DNA of 64,000 bases from Halobaculum saliterrae. Its GTDB lineage: Archaea; Halobacteriota; Halobacteria; Halobacteriales; Haloferacaceae. Made by a program: the position numbers and the translations under genes. Shown here one piece after another: positions 35,798 to 44,514 of the stretch. The stretch covers positions 1 to 64,000 of the forward strand of contig NZ_WUUS01000008.1 of NCBI RefSeq assembly GCF_009831625.1, read 5' to 3'. How positions within the stretch are numbered: the first letter of the stretch is position 1; each line of letters starts with the position of its first letter. A model generated the notes under the pieces. That model was not told where the DNA came from. It searched no databases and worked only from the letters and a program-made list of their open reading frames with translations.

Positions 35798-36430
35798 GTG
35801 CCGCACCAGGAGGAGCTGTCGAACCCCTACGGGATGGACACCGACTGCCAGCACTGTCCCGCGCTCGTCGACTGTCGCGAGCGCGTCGTCCACGGCTACG
35901 GCGACGCCGAGGCGGAGATCCTGTTCCTCGGGGAGGCTCCGACCGCGGGCGCCGAGCGGACCGGCGTCCCGTTCACCGGCGACGAGGCGGGCCGGCGGAT
36001 CCAGCGCGTGCTCGGCGAACTCGGGCTGTCGCGGTCGCCGCCCGACGCCGACGAGCCGGACCTGCAGAACGTCTACACCACCTACCTCACTCGGTGTCGA
36101 CATCCCGAGCGTCCGCCGACCGACGACGAGGAGCGCAACTGCGAGCCGTTCCTCAACGCCGAGGCGCGGATGATCAACCCCGAACTCATCGTCCCCGTCG
36201 GCCAGCGCGCGCTGGAGGCGCTGGCCATCGAGTACACCACCCGCGCGCCCGACTCCTTCGACGCCGACGCCGAACACGCGACGACCGTGCGCGGCCGAGG
36301 GTTCGAACTCCTCCCGATGAAGGGTCTCGACGTCCTCACCGACGCCGACGCGGACCGGTTCGTCGAGCACGTCCGGGAGAACGTCTTCTCGCGCGACTAC
36401 CGCCAGACGAAGGGTCGGCGGAGTCGCTGA
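35798..36430 (+). CDS. Uracil-DNA glycosylase family (Fe-S, type 4-like)
   Basis: The 210-residue protein removes uracil from DNA. Four Cys fit an Fe-S cluster: CQHC near residue 17 and a CRH...NC pair 15 residues apart near 110-125. The catalytic region is LGEAPTAG...GVPFTGDEAGRRI; the usual GEAPG glycine is Thr here. I prefer the GTG at 35798 because AGTATTATT at 35764-35772 lies about 27 nt upstream; an ATG at 35726 would add 24 unconserved residues. Confidence 0.82.
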   Translation: MPHQEELSNPYGMDTDCQHCPALVDCRERVVHGYGDAEAEILFLGEAPTAGAERTGVPFTGDEAGRRIQRVLGELGLSRSPPDADEPDLQNVYTTYLTRCRHPERPPTDDEERNCEPFLNAEARMINPELIVPVGQRALEALAIEYTTRAPDSFDADAEHATTVRGRGFELLPMKGLDVLTDADADRFVEHVRENVFSRDYRQTKGRRSR

Positions 36431-36456
36431 CGGCCGCCGGTCGCTCCCTCACTGAC

Positions 36457-36675
36457 TCACCAGTACGGCGTCTCCCACCGAGCGCGGGCGGTCCCGCGTC
36501 CCCACGCGACGGCCGCGAGGGTGGCGACGACGAGCAGTCCGGCGGTCGCGAGCAGGCCGACCGTCGGAACGTCGCGCACCGCGCCCCCAGTCGCGAGCAG
36601 GAACGCGACGGCGGCGGCGGCCGTGAGAACCGACAGCAGCGACCCCATACGGACCAACGACGCGGTGAACTCCAT
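36457..36675 (-). CDS. Small two-helix membrane protein
   Basis: The 72-residue protein has two hydrophobic segments (about 8-28 and 38-58). The ATG at 36675 follows a GGTTATCAC box on the minus strand. No family is recognised. It is divergent from the DUF2064 gene. Confidence 0.65.
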   Translation of the reverse strand: MEFTASLVRMGSLLSVLTAAAAVAFLLATGGAVRDVPTVGLLATAGLLVVATLAAVAWGRGTARARWETPYW

Positions 36676-36734
36676 GTCCCGCCTGCGTCGGGGCGTGTGA
36701 TAACCCCTTTGCCCGTGCCGCGCCATGCCCGGGT

Positions 36735-37481
36735 ATGACCGTCGTCGCCGTCCTCGCGGATCCGCCACGCCCCGGACTCGCCCTGCCCGACCTCGCCGAG
36801 ACGACGCCGCTGTCGGGCGCGGACGCGGCCGAGTTGTACGCCGCGGTCCTGAAGGACACGTTCCGCGCCGTCGAGCGCTCCGGCGGCGACCTGCTCGTCA
36901 ACTTCCGTCCCGACGACCTGCTTCCGGACGAACACGTCACCGACACCGCCAGCGAGGCGCAGTTGCGCGCCCTCGCGGGCGAGGCGCTCGACGACGTGAC
37001 CGACGCGCGATTCGAGCGGCAGGTCGGCTCGACCCTCTCGGCGCGGGCGGGCAACACGGCCACGCACCTGCTGCGCGAGGAGGGCGTCGACTCCGTCGCC
37101 CTCACCCGGGGGACCGCGCCGCTGCTCACCCGCACCGTGATCGACTCGGCGGCGATGAAGCTCCGCGGCAACCAGACCGTCCTCGGGCCGTCGACCCGCG
37201 GCCGGACGTACTACGCGGGCTTCACCGCCCCAGTCGACTACGAGGCCGCCCTCGAGGGGCCGGAGCTGGAGACGCTCGTCGACCGCGCGAACGACGCCGG
37301 CCACCGCGTCGAGTTCCTCCCGATGCAGGTCGGCGTCGAGACGGCCGCGGACCTGCGCGACCTGCTGCCGGTGCTGTGGGGACGGATCGAGACGGAGCGC
37401 GTCGTCCCCGAACACACCGCGACGTTCGTCCACGAGCACGGCTTGCGCGTGCGCGACGGCGCGGTCGTCCTCGACGGCTGA
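36735..37481 (+). CDS. DUF2064 (glycosyltransferase A-like) protein
   Basis: The 248-residue protein has a nucleotide-sugar-transferase-like fold by eye: TVVAVLADPPRPGLALPDLAETTPL at the start and later LGPSTRGRTYYAGFTAP and LPMQVGVETAADLRDLLPVLWGRIE. The substrate is unknown. Haloarchaeal DUF2064 members lack experimental assignment. Confidence 0.72.
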   Translation: MTVVAVLADPPRPGLALPDLAETTPLSGADAAELYAAVLKDTFRAVERSGGDLLVNFRPDDLLPDEHVTDTASEAQLRALAGEALDDVTDARFERQVGSTLSARAGNTATHLLREEGVDSVALTRGTAPLLTRTVIDSAAMKLRGNQTVLGPSTRGRTYYAGFTAPVDYEAALEGPELETLVDRANDAGHRVEFLPMQVGVETAADLRDLLPVLWGRIETERVVPEHTATFVHEHGLRVRDGAVVLDG

Positions 37482-37570
37482 GACGGGAGCGGTTCCGACA
37501 CCGTCCCCGGATCGGTCGGACGGCCGGGGACCGTTAGCTCTTAGACGCCGACCGCGAAAGGTGACTCCGT

Positions 37571-37652
37571 GGTGGGGTGGCAGAGTGGCCTATTGCGTCT
37601 GCCTTGAAAGCAGATGGCGCAAGCCTCCTGGGTTCGAATCCCAGCCCCACCG
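37571..37652 (+). tRNA. tRNA-Ser (TGA)
   Basis: 82 nt with a long variable arm. Acceptor GGTGGGG/CCCCACC, discriminator G, anticodon stem-loop TCTGC-CTTGAAA-GCAGA giving anticodon TGA, T-arm CTGGG-TTCGAAT-CCCAG. CCA is not encoded. Confidence 0.95.
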
Positions 37653-37696
37653 AACTTCTCGACGGAAGCAGCGACGCGTGAGCGACTCGACCTCCC

Positions 37697-38128
37697 TCAG
37701 ACGAACTGTCCGGCCACGTACCGCCACACGCCCAGCGACACCGAGCCGACGACGAACATCACGATCGCGAAGGTGATCGCGACGCCGCCCTCGACGACCG
37801 GCGTCGCGCGAATGACCAGCCCGACGGCCGCGGCGGGGATCCACGACCGGATCGCCAGCGGCACCGACGCCTTCGCCGACTCGGCGGCGCCCGCGGAGTA
37901 CGCGCCGATCAGCGGCGCCGCGACGACCCAGCCGACGAGGAACGGCGCCGCCACGGTCAGGAGCGCGAGCGCGTCGCTCGCGCCCGTCGGGGGGAACGAA
38001 ACGGTCCCGTGCTGGATCGTGCCGACGTAGATGAACGCGACGATGACGAGCAGGTCGCCGACCGCGAGCGGGAGCGCGGCCCTGTCGACCCGGTTCGCGA
38101 GGAACGAGTCCGTACCCGAGGATGCCAT
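37697..38128 (-). CDS. DUF3054-family membrane protein
   Basis: The 143-residue protein has four predicted helices. Features are ALPLAVGDLLVIVAFIYVGTIQHG and WRYVAGQFV at the end, matching DUF3054 proteins. The function is unknown. Confidence 0.85.
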   Translation of the reverse strand: MASSGTDSFLANRVDRAALPLAVGDLLVIVAFIYVGTIQHGTVSFPPTGASDALALLTVAAPFLVGWVVAAPLIGAYSAGAAESAKASVPLAIRSWIPAAAVGLVIRATPVVEGGVAITFAIVMFVVGSVSLGVWRYVAGQFV

Positions 38129-38152
38129 ACGCGCCCGTTCGTGCCGTTCGGC

Positions 38153-38839
38153 TTAACGCCCGCGTTCCTCGGCCGTCGTCTTCGCGGGGGCGTCGTCGTT
38201 CGCGGCGTCGGCGTCGTTCCTCTCCGCATCGTCGTCGCTCGCGCGACGGGGAGCCGGTTCGGTCGGCTTCACTCCGACGACGGTGTAGCCGAAGCCCGGG
38301 TCGACGACGTGCCCGCGCAGGCCCGCGCTCTCGAGCATGTCGGCGAGCGTCTCGGCGTCGAGGAACCGCGAGTCCATGCCCGCGACCGACTCCAGCGTCG
38401 CCAACGCACGCCCGCGCCGGGTGGTCGGGTCGAACTCGCGGATCACGAGCACACCGCCGGGGGCCAGCGCGCGGGCGACCTCACCGATCGCGGCCTCCGG
38501 GTCGGGGAAGTGGTGAAGCGCGTCCGTGACGACGACGGCGTCGACGCCCCCGTCAGGAACCGGCAGCGACGCGGCGTCGGCACGAACGCCCGGGAGCCCC
38601 TCCTCGCCGGCGCGTCGAAGCATCCCCGCCGAGTAGTCGAACACGACCGGATCGAGACCGATCTCGCGGAGGCGCCGGCTGGCGCGTCCCGTCCCCCCGC
38701 CCAGATCGACGACGCGCTCGACCGGACGGTGCGCGAACGCCAGCCCGGCGCGCAGGTCCTCGGCGCCCGCGGGCGGCATGAACACGTCGTACAAGGGGGC
38801 GATGCGGTCGAAGAACCCCACGTCGCCGTGACCGAACAT
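38153..38839 (-). CDS. SAM-dependent methyltransferase (UbiE-like)
   Basis: The 228-residue protein has a class I methyltransferase fold: FFDRIAPLYDVFMPP, the SAM-binding VVDLGGGTGRASRRL near residue 45, and VVVTDALHHFPDPEAAIGEVARAL. The C-terminal tail is acidic. The substrate is unknown; quinone/menaquinone-type methylation is only a possibility. The next gene on the strand (37697) follows after 24 bp. Confidence 0.85.
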   Translation of the reverse strand: MFGHGDVGFFDRIAPLYDVFMPPAGAEDLRAGLAFAHRPVERVVDLGGGTGRASRRLREIGLDPVVFDYSAGMLRRAGEEGLPGVRADAASLPVPDGGVDAVVVTDALHHFPDPEAAIGEVARALAPGGVLVIREFDPTTRRGRALATLESVAGMDSRFLDAETLADMLESAGLRGHVVDPGFGYTVVGVKPTEPAPRRASDDDAERNDADAANDDAPAKTTAEERGR

Positions 38840-38910
38840 GTCGATCCTGACGCGCCCTCACGACAAAGCGGTGGCGCCGAACTGAAGCCCCGCCGGCGCC
38901 AACGACGCTC

Positions 38911-39579
38911 GTGGAGTTTCGACTGCTCGGCTGGCCCGCCGACGGCGTCGTCCTCCGGCTCGATCACCGCGAGTACGCCTACGCCGGGAAGTTCGTCATG
39001 TCGAGCACGGGGAAGGCCGTCGCCCTCGACCGCGACGGCATCGACGACGGACGCGACGGCGACGAGCGCGGCGGTCGCCCCGGCGACGAGAGCGACGACC
39101 GCCACGGGGAGGACGGAGCCGGCGAGTTCCGACTCCCCGAGGACCCGAAGCGCGAGTTCGTCGCGCCCGCGGGGGCCGTGGCGTTCAACGAGGACCGAAC
39201 CGACCCCGGCGCGCTGTGGCTCCGGTACGTGACCGTCCGCGGCGACCGGCGCGGCGAGGGGATCGGCCCGCGGCTGTGCGCGTTCGTCGTCGGCCGCGCC
39301 GCCGAGCGCGGCTACGAGCGCGTCCGGATCGCCGTCAACAACGCCTACAGTTACGAGGCGCTGCACAAGGTCGGGTTCGCGTGGACCGGCCGCGGGACCG
39401 GGATCGCGGAGCTCGTTCTGGAGCGTCCGGCCGACCGGCCGGCCGTCGTCGACCCGGACGCCTACGGCGAGGGACTGGCGACGATCGCCGCCCGCGAGGA
39501 CGTGGGCGACGACGAGCGGGCGTTCGCCCGGCGAAAGCGCGATCGGGGGCCGCCGACTGTCGAGGGGGCGTCCGGGTGA
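38911..39579 (+). CDS. GNAT-family N-acetyltransferase with acidic insertion
   Basis: The 222-residue protein's GNAT core includes LRYVTVRGDRRGEGIGPRLCAFVVGRAAERGYERVRIAVNN, with the acetyl-CoA binding RGEGIG near residue 115. Residues 43-75 are a Gly/Asp/Arg-rich insertion between the early strands. The start is GTG at 38911. The substrate is unknown. Confidence 0.85.
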   Translation: MEFRLLGWPADGVVLRLDHREYAYAGKFVMSSTGKAVALDRDGIDDGRDGDERGGRPGDESDDRHGEDGAGEFRLPEDPKREFVAPAGAVAFNEDRTDPGALWLRYVTVRGDRRGEGIGPRLCAFVVGRAAERGYERVRIAVNNAYSYEALHKVGFAWTGRGTGIAELVLERPADRPAVVDPDAYGEGLATIAAREDVGDDERAFARRKRDRGPPTVEGASG

Positions 39580-39613
39580 GGCGTTCCGCTGCGAGCGGGG
39601 GGGACTGAACCGG

Positions 39614-39877
39614 TCAGGGCGTCCAGATAACCGTCGTGACGACGTCGTCGCCCTCGACGGTCTCGTACTCGTATCCCCGGTCGCTCAGCTTCGGGTACAG
39701 GTGCCGGGGCGCCCGGTCGTTTCGCTGGACGAGGACCGTCCCCGCGTCGAGTTCGGCCAGCCGTTCGAGGGTGTTCTGGAGCGGCTGCGGCGGCGGGAGG
39801 TCCCGAGCGTCCAACGTCTCTCGCGGTCGGTCCGTCGGCGCGCCCGTCTCCGTGATCGGCGAGGTCTCTTCGGTCAC
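39614..39877 (-). CDS. DUF2249-domain protein (single domain)
   Basis: The 87-residue protein contains one DUF2249 domain: LDARDLPPPQPLQNTLERLAELDAGTVLVQRNDRAPRHLYPKL. Such proteins are common next to denitrification and NO-response genes. It starts at a GTG at 39877, and the palindrome CGAACATGTTCG lies exactly 39 nt upstream. It is the leftmost member of the inferred regulon. Confidence 0.88.
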   Translation of the reverse strand: MTEETSPITETGAPTDRPRETLDARDLPPPQPLQNTLERLAELDAGTVLVQRNDRAPRHLYPKLSDRGYEYETVEGDDVVTTVIWTP

Positions 39878-39915
39878 GTCGAATCAATGGGGTCGCGGGA
39901 ACCAGCGAGTTGCTC

Positions 39916-39927
39916 CGAACATGTTCG
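39916..39927 (-). promoter_or_regulatory. Regulon palindrome, site a (CGAACATGTTCG)
   Basis: Perfect 12-bp palindrome, 39 nt before the DUF2249 start at 39877. It lies in a 69-bp intergenic gap. Confidence 0.8.
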
Positions 39928-39946
39928 ATCGCGGGCGCCGGACCGA

Positions 39947-40447
39947 TCACTCGATCCGGGAGAGCGCGATCTCCTGTGCCGTGTCGTCCTCGGACGGTCG
40001 CTCCTCACGTATCTCGATCTCGGTCGCCCACTTGACGCTCTCCCAGCAGTCGCGACCGCCGTCGGTCGGGACGAGGCGGGCGGGTCCGCCGTGCTCGACG
40101 CCGAGGGGGTCGCCGTCGAGCTCGACGGCCAGCACCGACGCCGCGAGCCGATCGAGGGAGAACGCACAGGCGTACCCGTCGTCCATGGACCAGACCAGTC
40201 CGTACTCGGCCCCGTCGGCGAGGCCGGCGCGGTCGAGGAGGCGACGGACCCGGACGCCGCGCCATTCGAGCCCCTCGGCCACCCATCCCTCCTCGCAGGC
40301 GAAGTCGCCGACGAACGTCTCGGCCTCGAACGACGAGAGGTCCGACGCCGTCAGTTCCAGCGGGGTCCGGACGGCGCCGGTGACGCCGAGCCTCCAGTCG
40401 GTCGGATCGACCTCGTCGGGGACGTCGTGGGACGCGAGATCGGCCAT
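39947..40447 (-). CDS. Sulfite-oxidase-type molybdopterin-binding protein
   Basis: The 166-residue protein is a single molybdopterin-binding domain of the SUOX/YedY type: FVGDFACEEGWVAEGLEWRGVRV contains the Cys that would ligate molybdenum, and VWSMDDGYACAFSLDRL and GPARLVPTD follow. It is shorter than sulfite oxidase and lacks other domains and a signal peptide. The substrate is unknown. The start at 40447 is fixed by the palindrome at 40486, again 39 nt upstream. Confidence 0.85.
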   Translation of the reverse strand: MADLASHDVPDEVDPTDWRLGVTGAVRTPLELTASDLSSFEAETFVGDFACEEGWVAEGLEWRGVRVRRLLDRAGLADGAEYGLVWSMDDGYACAFSLDRLAASVLAVELDGDPLGVEHGGPARLVPTDGGRDCWESVKWATEIEIREERPSEDDTAQEIALSRIE

Positions 40448-40485
40448 CGTCCGATGGACGGTCACGGCGACCAAAGTCGTGTGTC

Positions 40486-40497
40486 CGAACGTGTGCG
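40486..40497 (-). promoter_or_regulatory. Regulon palindrome, site b (CGAACGTGTGCG)
   Basis: One mismatch from the palindrome. Distance to the start at 40447 is 39 nt. Confidence 0.65.
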
Positions 40498-40542
40498 GGT
40501 CTATCGGACTCGGTCGTGTCGTCAACCCGTGAGACGGCCGAG

Positions 40543-41730
40543 TCACCGCGAGGCCACGGTACGCAGCGACCGAACGATGAGATAGCTGTACACGACAGCG
40601 CCCGCGAGGGCGAGCGCGTGCCCGACGGTCACCGCGACGTGGACACCGCCGAGCGTCCCCGCGACGATCCACACGAGCCCGCCACAGAGGGCGGCCACCC
40701 CCAGCCACGCGGAGGCGTCGTTCGCACCCCGGAACCGACCCGCGGTCGGCGGGAAGAACTGCATCGCGAAGCCGACGATCGTCACCCCGAGGAACCCGAG
40801 GAGCATGAGCTGTCGGTGTGCGACGATCCGCTCGGTGGCGATCCCCCCGAACGCGAACGAGAGCCCGATCACGACGCCGGTCACGCCGCAGGTCAGGCCC
40901 CCGAGGACGGCCGTGAGACCCACCGTCCGTCGCTCCGAGCGGACGAACGAGCGGGCGTACAGGCCCGCGAAGCCCACCACCGCCGTCGCCTCCGCGAGCG
41001 CCCCCACGACGAGGCTCAGGCCGCCGCCGAGTCCGTTCGCGAGGAGCGCCGGACCGAGCGCGCCGGCGGGGAGAACGACGCCGACGACCCGCCTCGGCGC
41101 CGGGACGCCGAGGAATCGCGGGGCGAGCCGGGCGCCGAGCGCGAGGAGAAGCAGCGTCGCTCCCCCGCCCGCCAGGAGGTGTGTGACGCGTGGCGCATAC
41201 CCGTCCGTCAGCCCGGGGAGGGGAGTCGTCCCCGCGAGCAGCTCCCAGGTTCCGATCAGCACGTAGCCGAGCGAGACCAGCACGAAGGGGTTGGCGTACC
41301 GATCGACCCACCGGAACTCCCGCTTGCCCGCGGCGGTCCCCGTCTCCCCGCCCGTCAGGTTGTCGCGGACCGTCCACAGGATCGTCGCCAGAAACACCGC
41401 GACCCCCAGCGTCCATGCGGCGGCGCCCAGCGGTTCGAGGAGCCGTGGACCCTCGCGGATCGACGCCGCCGCCAGGGTCGCGGTTCCGAACCCGGTCAGG
41501 CCGAGGTGGACCGCGGGGGGCCACGTCGCGTCCAGAACCCGTTCGAAGTAGGAGGGTATCAGCAGGTACCCCATCCCGAACACCGTGTGAAACACGAACC
41601 CGAGCAGGGCCACCGTGACCTCGGCCCGTACCGGGACGCCCACGAGCGCTCCGACCCGCCACGAGAGGAGGTACCCCGCACTGACGAGGAGGAAGCGGCG
41701 AGGCCATCGACCGCCGCCGCCCGTCACCAT
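40543..41730 (-). CDS. Polytopic membrane protein, NnrS / heme-copper-oxidase-like
   Basis: The 395-residue protein has about twelve helices. Histidines occur in helix contexts: FHTVFGMGYLLIPSY, RVTHLLAGGGATLLLLALG, AHRQLMLLGFLGVTIVGF and VGHALALAGAVVYSY. This recalls NnrS and heme-copper oxidase I-like proteins from NO/denitrification clusters. The exact family is uncertain. No palindrome lies at the usual distance; the nearest (41863) is 133 nt upstream. Confidence 0.7.
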   Translation of the reverse strand: MVTGGGGRWPRRFLLVSAGYLLSWRVGALVGVPVRAEVTVALLGFVFHTVFGMGYLLIPSYFERVLDATWPPAVHLGLTGFGTATLAAASIREGPRLLEPLGAAAWTLGVAVFLATILWTVRDNLTGGETGTAAGKREFRWVDRYANPFVLVSLGYVLIGTWELLAGTTPLPGLTDGYAPRVTHLLAGGGATLLLLALGARLAPRFLGVPAPRRVVGVVLPAGALGPALLANGLGGGLSLVVGALAEATAVVGFAGLYARSFVRSERRTVGLTAVLGGLTCGVTGVVIGLSFAFGGIATERIVAHRQLMLLGFLGVTIVGFAMQFFPPTAGRFRGANDASAWLGVAALCGGLVWIVAGTLGGVHVAVTVGHALALAGAVVYSYLIVRSLRTVASR

Positions 41731-41862
41731 GCGGACCGAACCGACGTGGACGGACGGTCAGGTGTCGCCCGGAACGGCCCGGTTTCGGGTCGGGAGTTCG
41801 TCGTCGTTCCTGTCCGTCGCATCCGGTCGGACCCTGTGGCGCCGTCGGCGAAGCCGTTCGGG

Positions 41863-41874
41863 CGAACACGTTCG
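41863..41874 (+). promoter_or_regulatory. Regulon palindrome, site c (CGAACACGTTCG)
   Basis: Perfect palindrome 39 nt before the start of the gene at 41913, and 133 nt from the divergent start at 41730. Confidence 0.8.
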
Positions 41875-41912
41875 GAGACACCGGCAGGGGTCCCGGGACC
41901 GTACGATCGTCC

Positions 41913-43283
41913 ATGGCCGCAGTTCCGGGAGACGTCGACACGGATCACCAGCCGCCGATGACGGTTCCGCTGCGACACTTCGTCGTCGGGCTCGGACTGT
42001 TCCTCGTCGGGCTCCTCGTCGCGCTCGGCGTCGCGCTCGACGCCGCCGGCGGGTACGCGATCCTCTCCCACGTCCACCTGTTGCTGGCCGGCTGGGTCTG
42101 CCTCACGATAATGGGCGCGATGACGCAGTTCGTCCCCGTCTGGTCCGGCACGGACCTCCACTCGCGACGACTGGCGTCCGTGCAGCTGTGGCTGGTCACG
42201 GTCGGGCTGGTCGGATTCGCGGGAAGCCTCCTCGCCGGCCGCGTGGCGTTGGTTCCGGCCTTCGGGGGCGCGATGCTGCTCGGCTTCTGGACGTTCGTGT
42301 ACAACATCGCGCGAACGCTCGCAGCCCTCCCCTCCTACGACGTGACCGAGCGGCACTTCGGCATCGCGCTCGGGTTCTTCGTGCTCGTGAGCACGCTCGG
42401 GGTTCTGCTGGCCGTGGACTTCGTCCGTCCCCTCCTCGCGGGCTCGCCGGTGAGCCGGGCGAACGTGCTCGGTGCCCACGCGACGGTGGCCGTCTTCGGG
42501 GCGGTCCTCACGACAGTGCTGGGGGCGCTGTACCAGCTCGCGACGATGTTCACGCAGACGGAGCTCCACGGGATCGACGTGCAGCTCCGGCGCGTGGAGG
42601 AAGTGGCCTACCCGACGGGCGTCGTCCTTCTCGCGCTCGGTCGGCTGCTCGGCGTGGCGACGCTCGCACGGATCGGCGGACTGCTCGTGGTCGGCTCGCT
42701 GCTGGGCTTCGCGGTGATCCTCGCGCGACGGCTCCACGAGACGCGAGTCGAACGGACGCCGATGCTCTCGCGGTACGCGGTCGTCGTTCCCGCGCTCGTG
42801 CTGTGGGGGGTCCTCACGCTCCCGGCTTGGCTCGCGGATCCGCTCTCGGCGTCCGCCGTGTTCGGCGCCCCCGGAACCGCCCATCTCCTCGTGTTGGGCG
42901 TGATCGGCTTCGTCGTTCTCGGGACGCTGTACCACGTCGTGCCGTTCATCGTCTGGGTCCACCGGTACAGCGACCTGCTGGGATACGAGGCCGTCCCGAT
43001 GATAGACGACCTCTACGACGACCGGATCGCGACCCTCGACTTCGCCCTGCTGACCGTGGGAACAACGGTGCTCGTCGCCGCGGACCTGCTCGGGCTTCCC
43101 GGGGCCGCGGCCGCCGCCGGCGGCGGGCTCGTGTTCGTCGGGGCGCTCTGCTTCGTCGCCAACGTCCTCCAGGTGATCAGGGATCACAGTCCCCATTCAC
43201 TTCCGGGAGTCCTCTTCGAGACGCTTCAGACGAACTCGACCCCGGGACACGACGACGGCGTCGGCCCCGTCGAACCGAAGTAG
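41913..43283 (+). CDS. Heme-copper oxidase subunit I-like membrane protein
   Basis: The 456-residue protein has about twelve helices. Histidine-containing helices include ILSHVHLLLAGWVCLTIMGAMTQFVP, LGAHATVAVFGAVLTTVLGALYQLATMF and AHLLVLGVIGFVVLGTLYHVVPFIVWVHRY, consistent with heme and copper sites in the cbb3/NO-reductase superfamily. It has no partner subunit gene beside it, so it may be an orphan oxidase-like protein or an NO sensor/detoxifier. The ATG at 41913 is fixed by the palindrome 39 nt upstream. Confidence 0.72.
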   Translation: MAAVPGDVDTDHQPPMTVPLRHFVVGLGLFLVGLLVALGVALDAAGGYAILSHVHLLLAGWVCLTIMGAMTQFVPVWSGTDLHSRRLASVQLWLVTVGLVGFAGSLLAGRVALVPAFGGAMLLGFWTFVYNIARTLAALPSYDVTERHFGIALGFFVLVSTLGVLLAVDFVRPLLAGSPVSRANVLGAHATVAVFGAVLTTVLGALYQLATMFTQTELHGIDVQLRRVEEVAYPTGVVLLALGRLLGVATLARIGGLLVVGSLLGFAVILARRLHETRVERTPMLSRYAVVVPALVLWGVLTLPAWLADPLSASAVFGAPGTAHLLVLGVIGFVVLGTLYHVVPFIVWVHRYSDLLGYEAVPMIDDLYDDRIATLDFALLTVGTTVLVAADLLGLPGAAAAAGGGLVFVGALCFVANVLQVIRDHSPHSLPGVLFETLQTNSTPGHDDGVGPVEPK

Positions 43284-43408
43284 ATCGGAGGGTTCACAGC
43301 CGGCGTTCCCCGCGGACAGGAGCCGGGTCGGGATCCGGGCGTCGATCGTGGAGTTCGAGCCCGTATCCGAACGTCGCGCGGGACCCCGGACAGCGATCCG
43401 AGCCTCGA

Positions 43409-43999
43409 TCAGAAGGGCGCGTTCGGACCGTCGCTGCTCGTCCGGTCCGCCCCCGCCGTGCGTCCCATGCCGGGAGAACGCATCTCCTCGTCGTCGACGT
43501 GGCCGATCTCGCCGGTCGATCGGTACTCCTCCTCCAGTTCCGCGAGCCGCTCGTTGATCGACTCGCTGTTCTGGTGCATCGGTGCGGCCCGAACGCGGAC
43601 CAGATCGTACTCGTGTCGCTCCGAGAGGCCGTTCCACGCGCGGAAGGAGCCGACCGTCAGGGTGTTCGTCTGCGGGCAGAACTTCGTCGTCGGCGTGAAC
43701 TCCGCCCGGAGGACGGCTGGGTCGTCCGCCTCCTCGGCGTACCGGTACCCCGCCGTCTTGTGCCGACTGTCGAGGTTCAGCCGGGCGAGGTTGTAGTCGA
43801 AGGTCATGTCGTACACCGTCCGCTCCTCGAACAGGTCGCGAGTCACCTCGTGAAAGTGCACGTGTTCCTCGTCGGTGAGGACCCGGTGGCCGTCGAGGAA
43901 CGGACCCGGCGTCGGGACGTGCCCCGGGACGAACTCGTCGTACTCGTCGAAGAGGTCGCCGTCGTCGGCGTCGCCGAACGGTGAGGGGAATCCGGCCAT
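43409..43999 (-). CDS. Unknown protein of the NO-type cluster
   Basis: The 196-residue protein is not recognised. It is acidic and His-rich near residues 45-55 (EEHVHFHEV), with TKFCPQTNTLTVGSFRAWNGL in the centre and a long helix (SINERLAELEEEY). The C-terminus ends DGPNAPF, similar to VPSAPF at the end of the triple-DUF2249 protein. The ATG at 43999 is preferred over 44044 because the palindrome lies 39 nt upstream. Confidence 0.65.
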   Translation of the reverse strand: MAGFPSPFGDADDGDLFDEYDEFVPGHVPTPGPFLDGHRVLTDEEHVHFHEVTRDLFEERTVYDMTFDYNLARLNLDSRHKTAGYRYAEEADDPAVLRAEFTPTTKFCPQTNTLTVGSFRAWNGLSERHEYDLVRVRAAPMHQNSESINERLAELEEEYRSTGEIGHVDDEEMRSPGMGRTAGADRTSSDGPNAPF

Positions 44000-44037
44000 G
44001 GACGCGTGTACGGTCCCGTCCGGCCTATGGGTGCCCC

Positions 44038-44049
44038 CGAACATGATCG
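44038..44049 (-). promoter_or_regulatory. Regulon palindrome, site d (CGAACATGATCG)
   Basis: One mismatch. It lies 39 nt before the start at 43999 and overlaps an alternative upstream ATG of the same gene. Confidence 0.7.
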
Positions 44050-44107
44050 CACGCGAGCGGAGGAACGGGCGTCGACGTGGCTCAGGCAGGGACCGACCCG
44101 CGGCCGT

Positions 44108-44422
44108 TCACTCGACGTACACTCTGGTCACGTGGCCGCCGCAGCCACACTGCTCGATGTACTCCCACTCGAGGTCGCCGTCGGTCCGGTCCTCGAGAGC
44201 CGCATAGAGGTACTCCGAGGGATGACCGTGGTCGCCGTGCGTGACGAGGTTGACGTGGTTCCCGGGTTCGGTGTGCTCGATCGCGTCGACCGCCTGCGAG
44301 AGAAGGAGCTCCCGGTCGGACGCGTGCTTCGGGTGTTCGAGGTTCGCCGACCAGGATGTGTCGTGCATCCGGTCGGTGATGGGGTCCGCCTCGGCGTGGT
44401 CGTGATCGTGGGAGGTACTCAT
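44108..44422 (-). CDS. CGCGG-type putative RiPP precursor
   Basis: The 104-residue protein has a His/Asp-rich N-terminus and a C-terminal core EQCGCGGHVTRVYVE with CGCGG at residues 92-96. Haloarchaea have a family of CGCGG proteins annotated as radical-SAM-modified peptides; I recall it by name and cannot confirm it here. No radical SAM maturase lies next to it. Site e at 44465 is 43 nt from its start. Confidence 0.65.
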   Translation of the reverse strand: MSTSHDHDHAEADPITDRMHDTSWSANLEHPKHASDRELLLSQAVDAIEHTEPGNHVNLVTHGDHGHPSEYLYAALEDRTDGDLEWEYIEQCGCGGHVTRVYVE

Positions 44423-44464
44423 CGGTACGTCAGTGTACGAACTCCCCCCGCAAAGCCCCGACGG

Positions 44465-44476
44465 CGAACATGTTCC
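44465..44476 (+). promoter_or_regulatory. Regulon palindrome, site e (CGAACATGTTCC)
   Basis: One mismatch at the last base. It is 39 nt before the start of the gene at 44515 and 43 nt from the divergent start at 44422, so it could serve both. Confidence 0.75.
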
Positions 44477-44514
44477 CCAACACTGATACCGTGGTCCTCG
44501 CCCGACTCCGGGAC

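Noticed and set aside
38834..38845. CGAACATGTCGA resembling the regulon palindrome
   Set aside because: It overlaps the methyltransferase start codon, the right arm does not match, and it lies at the wrong distance.
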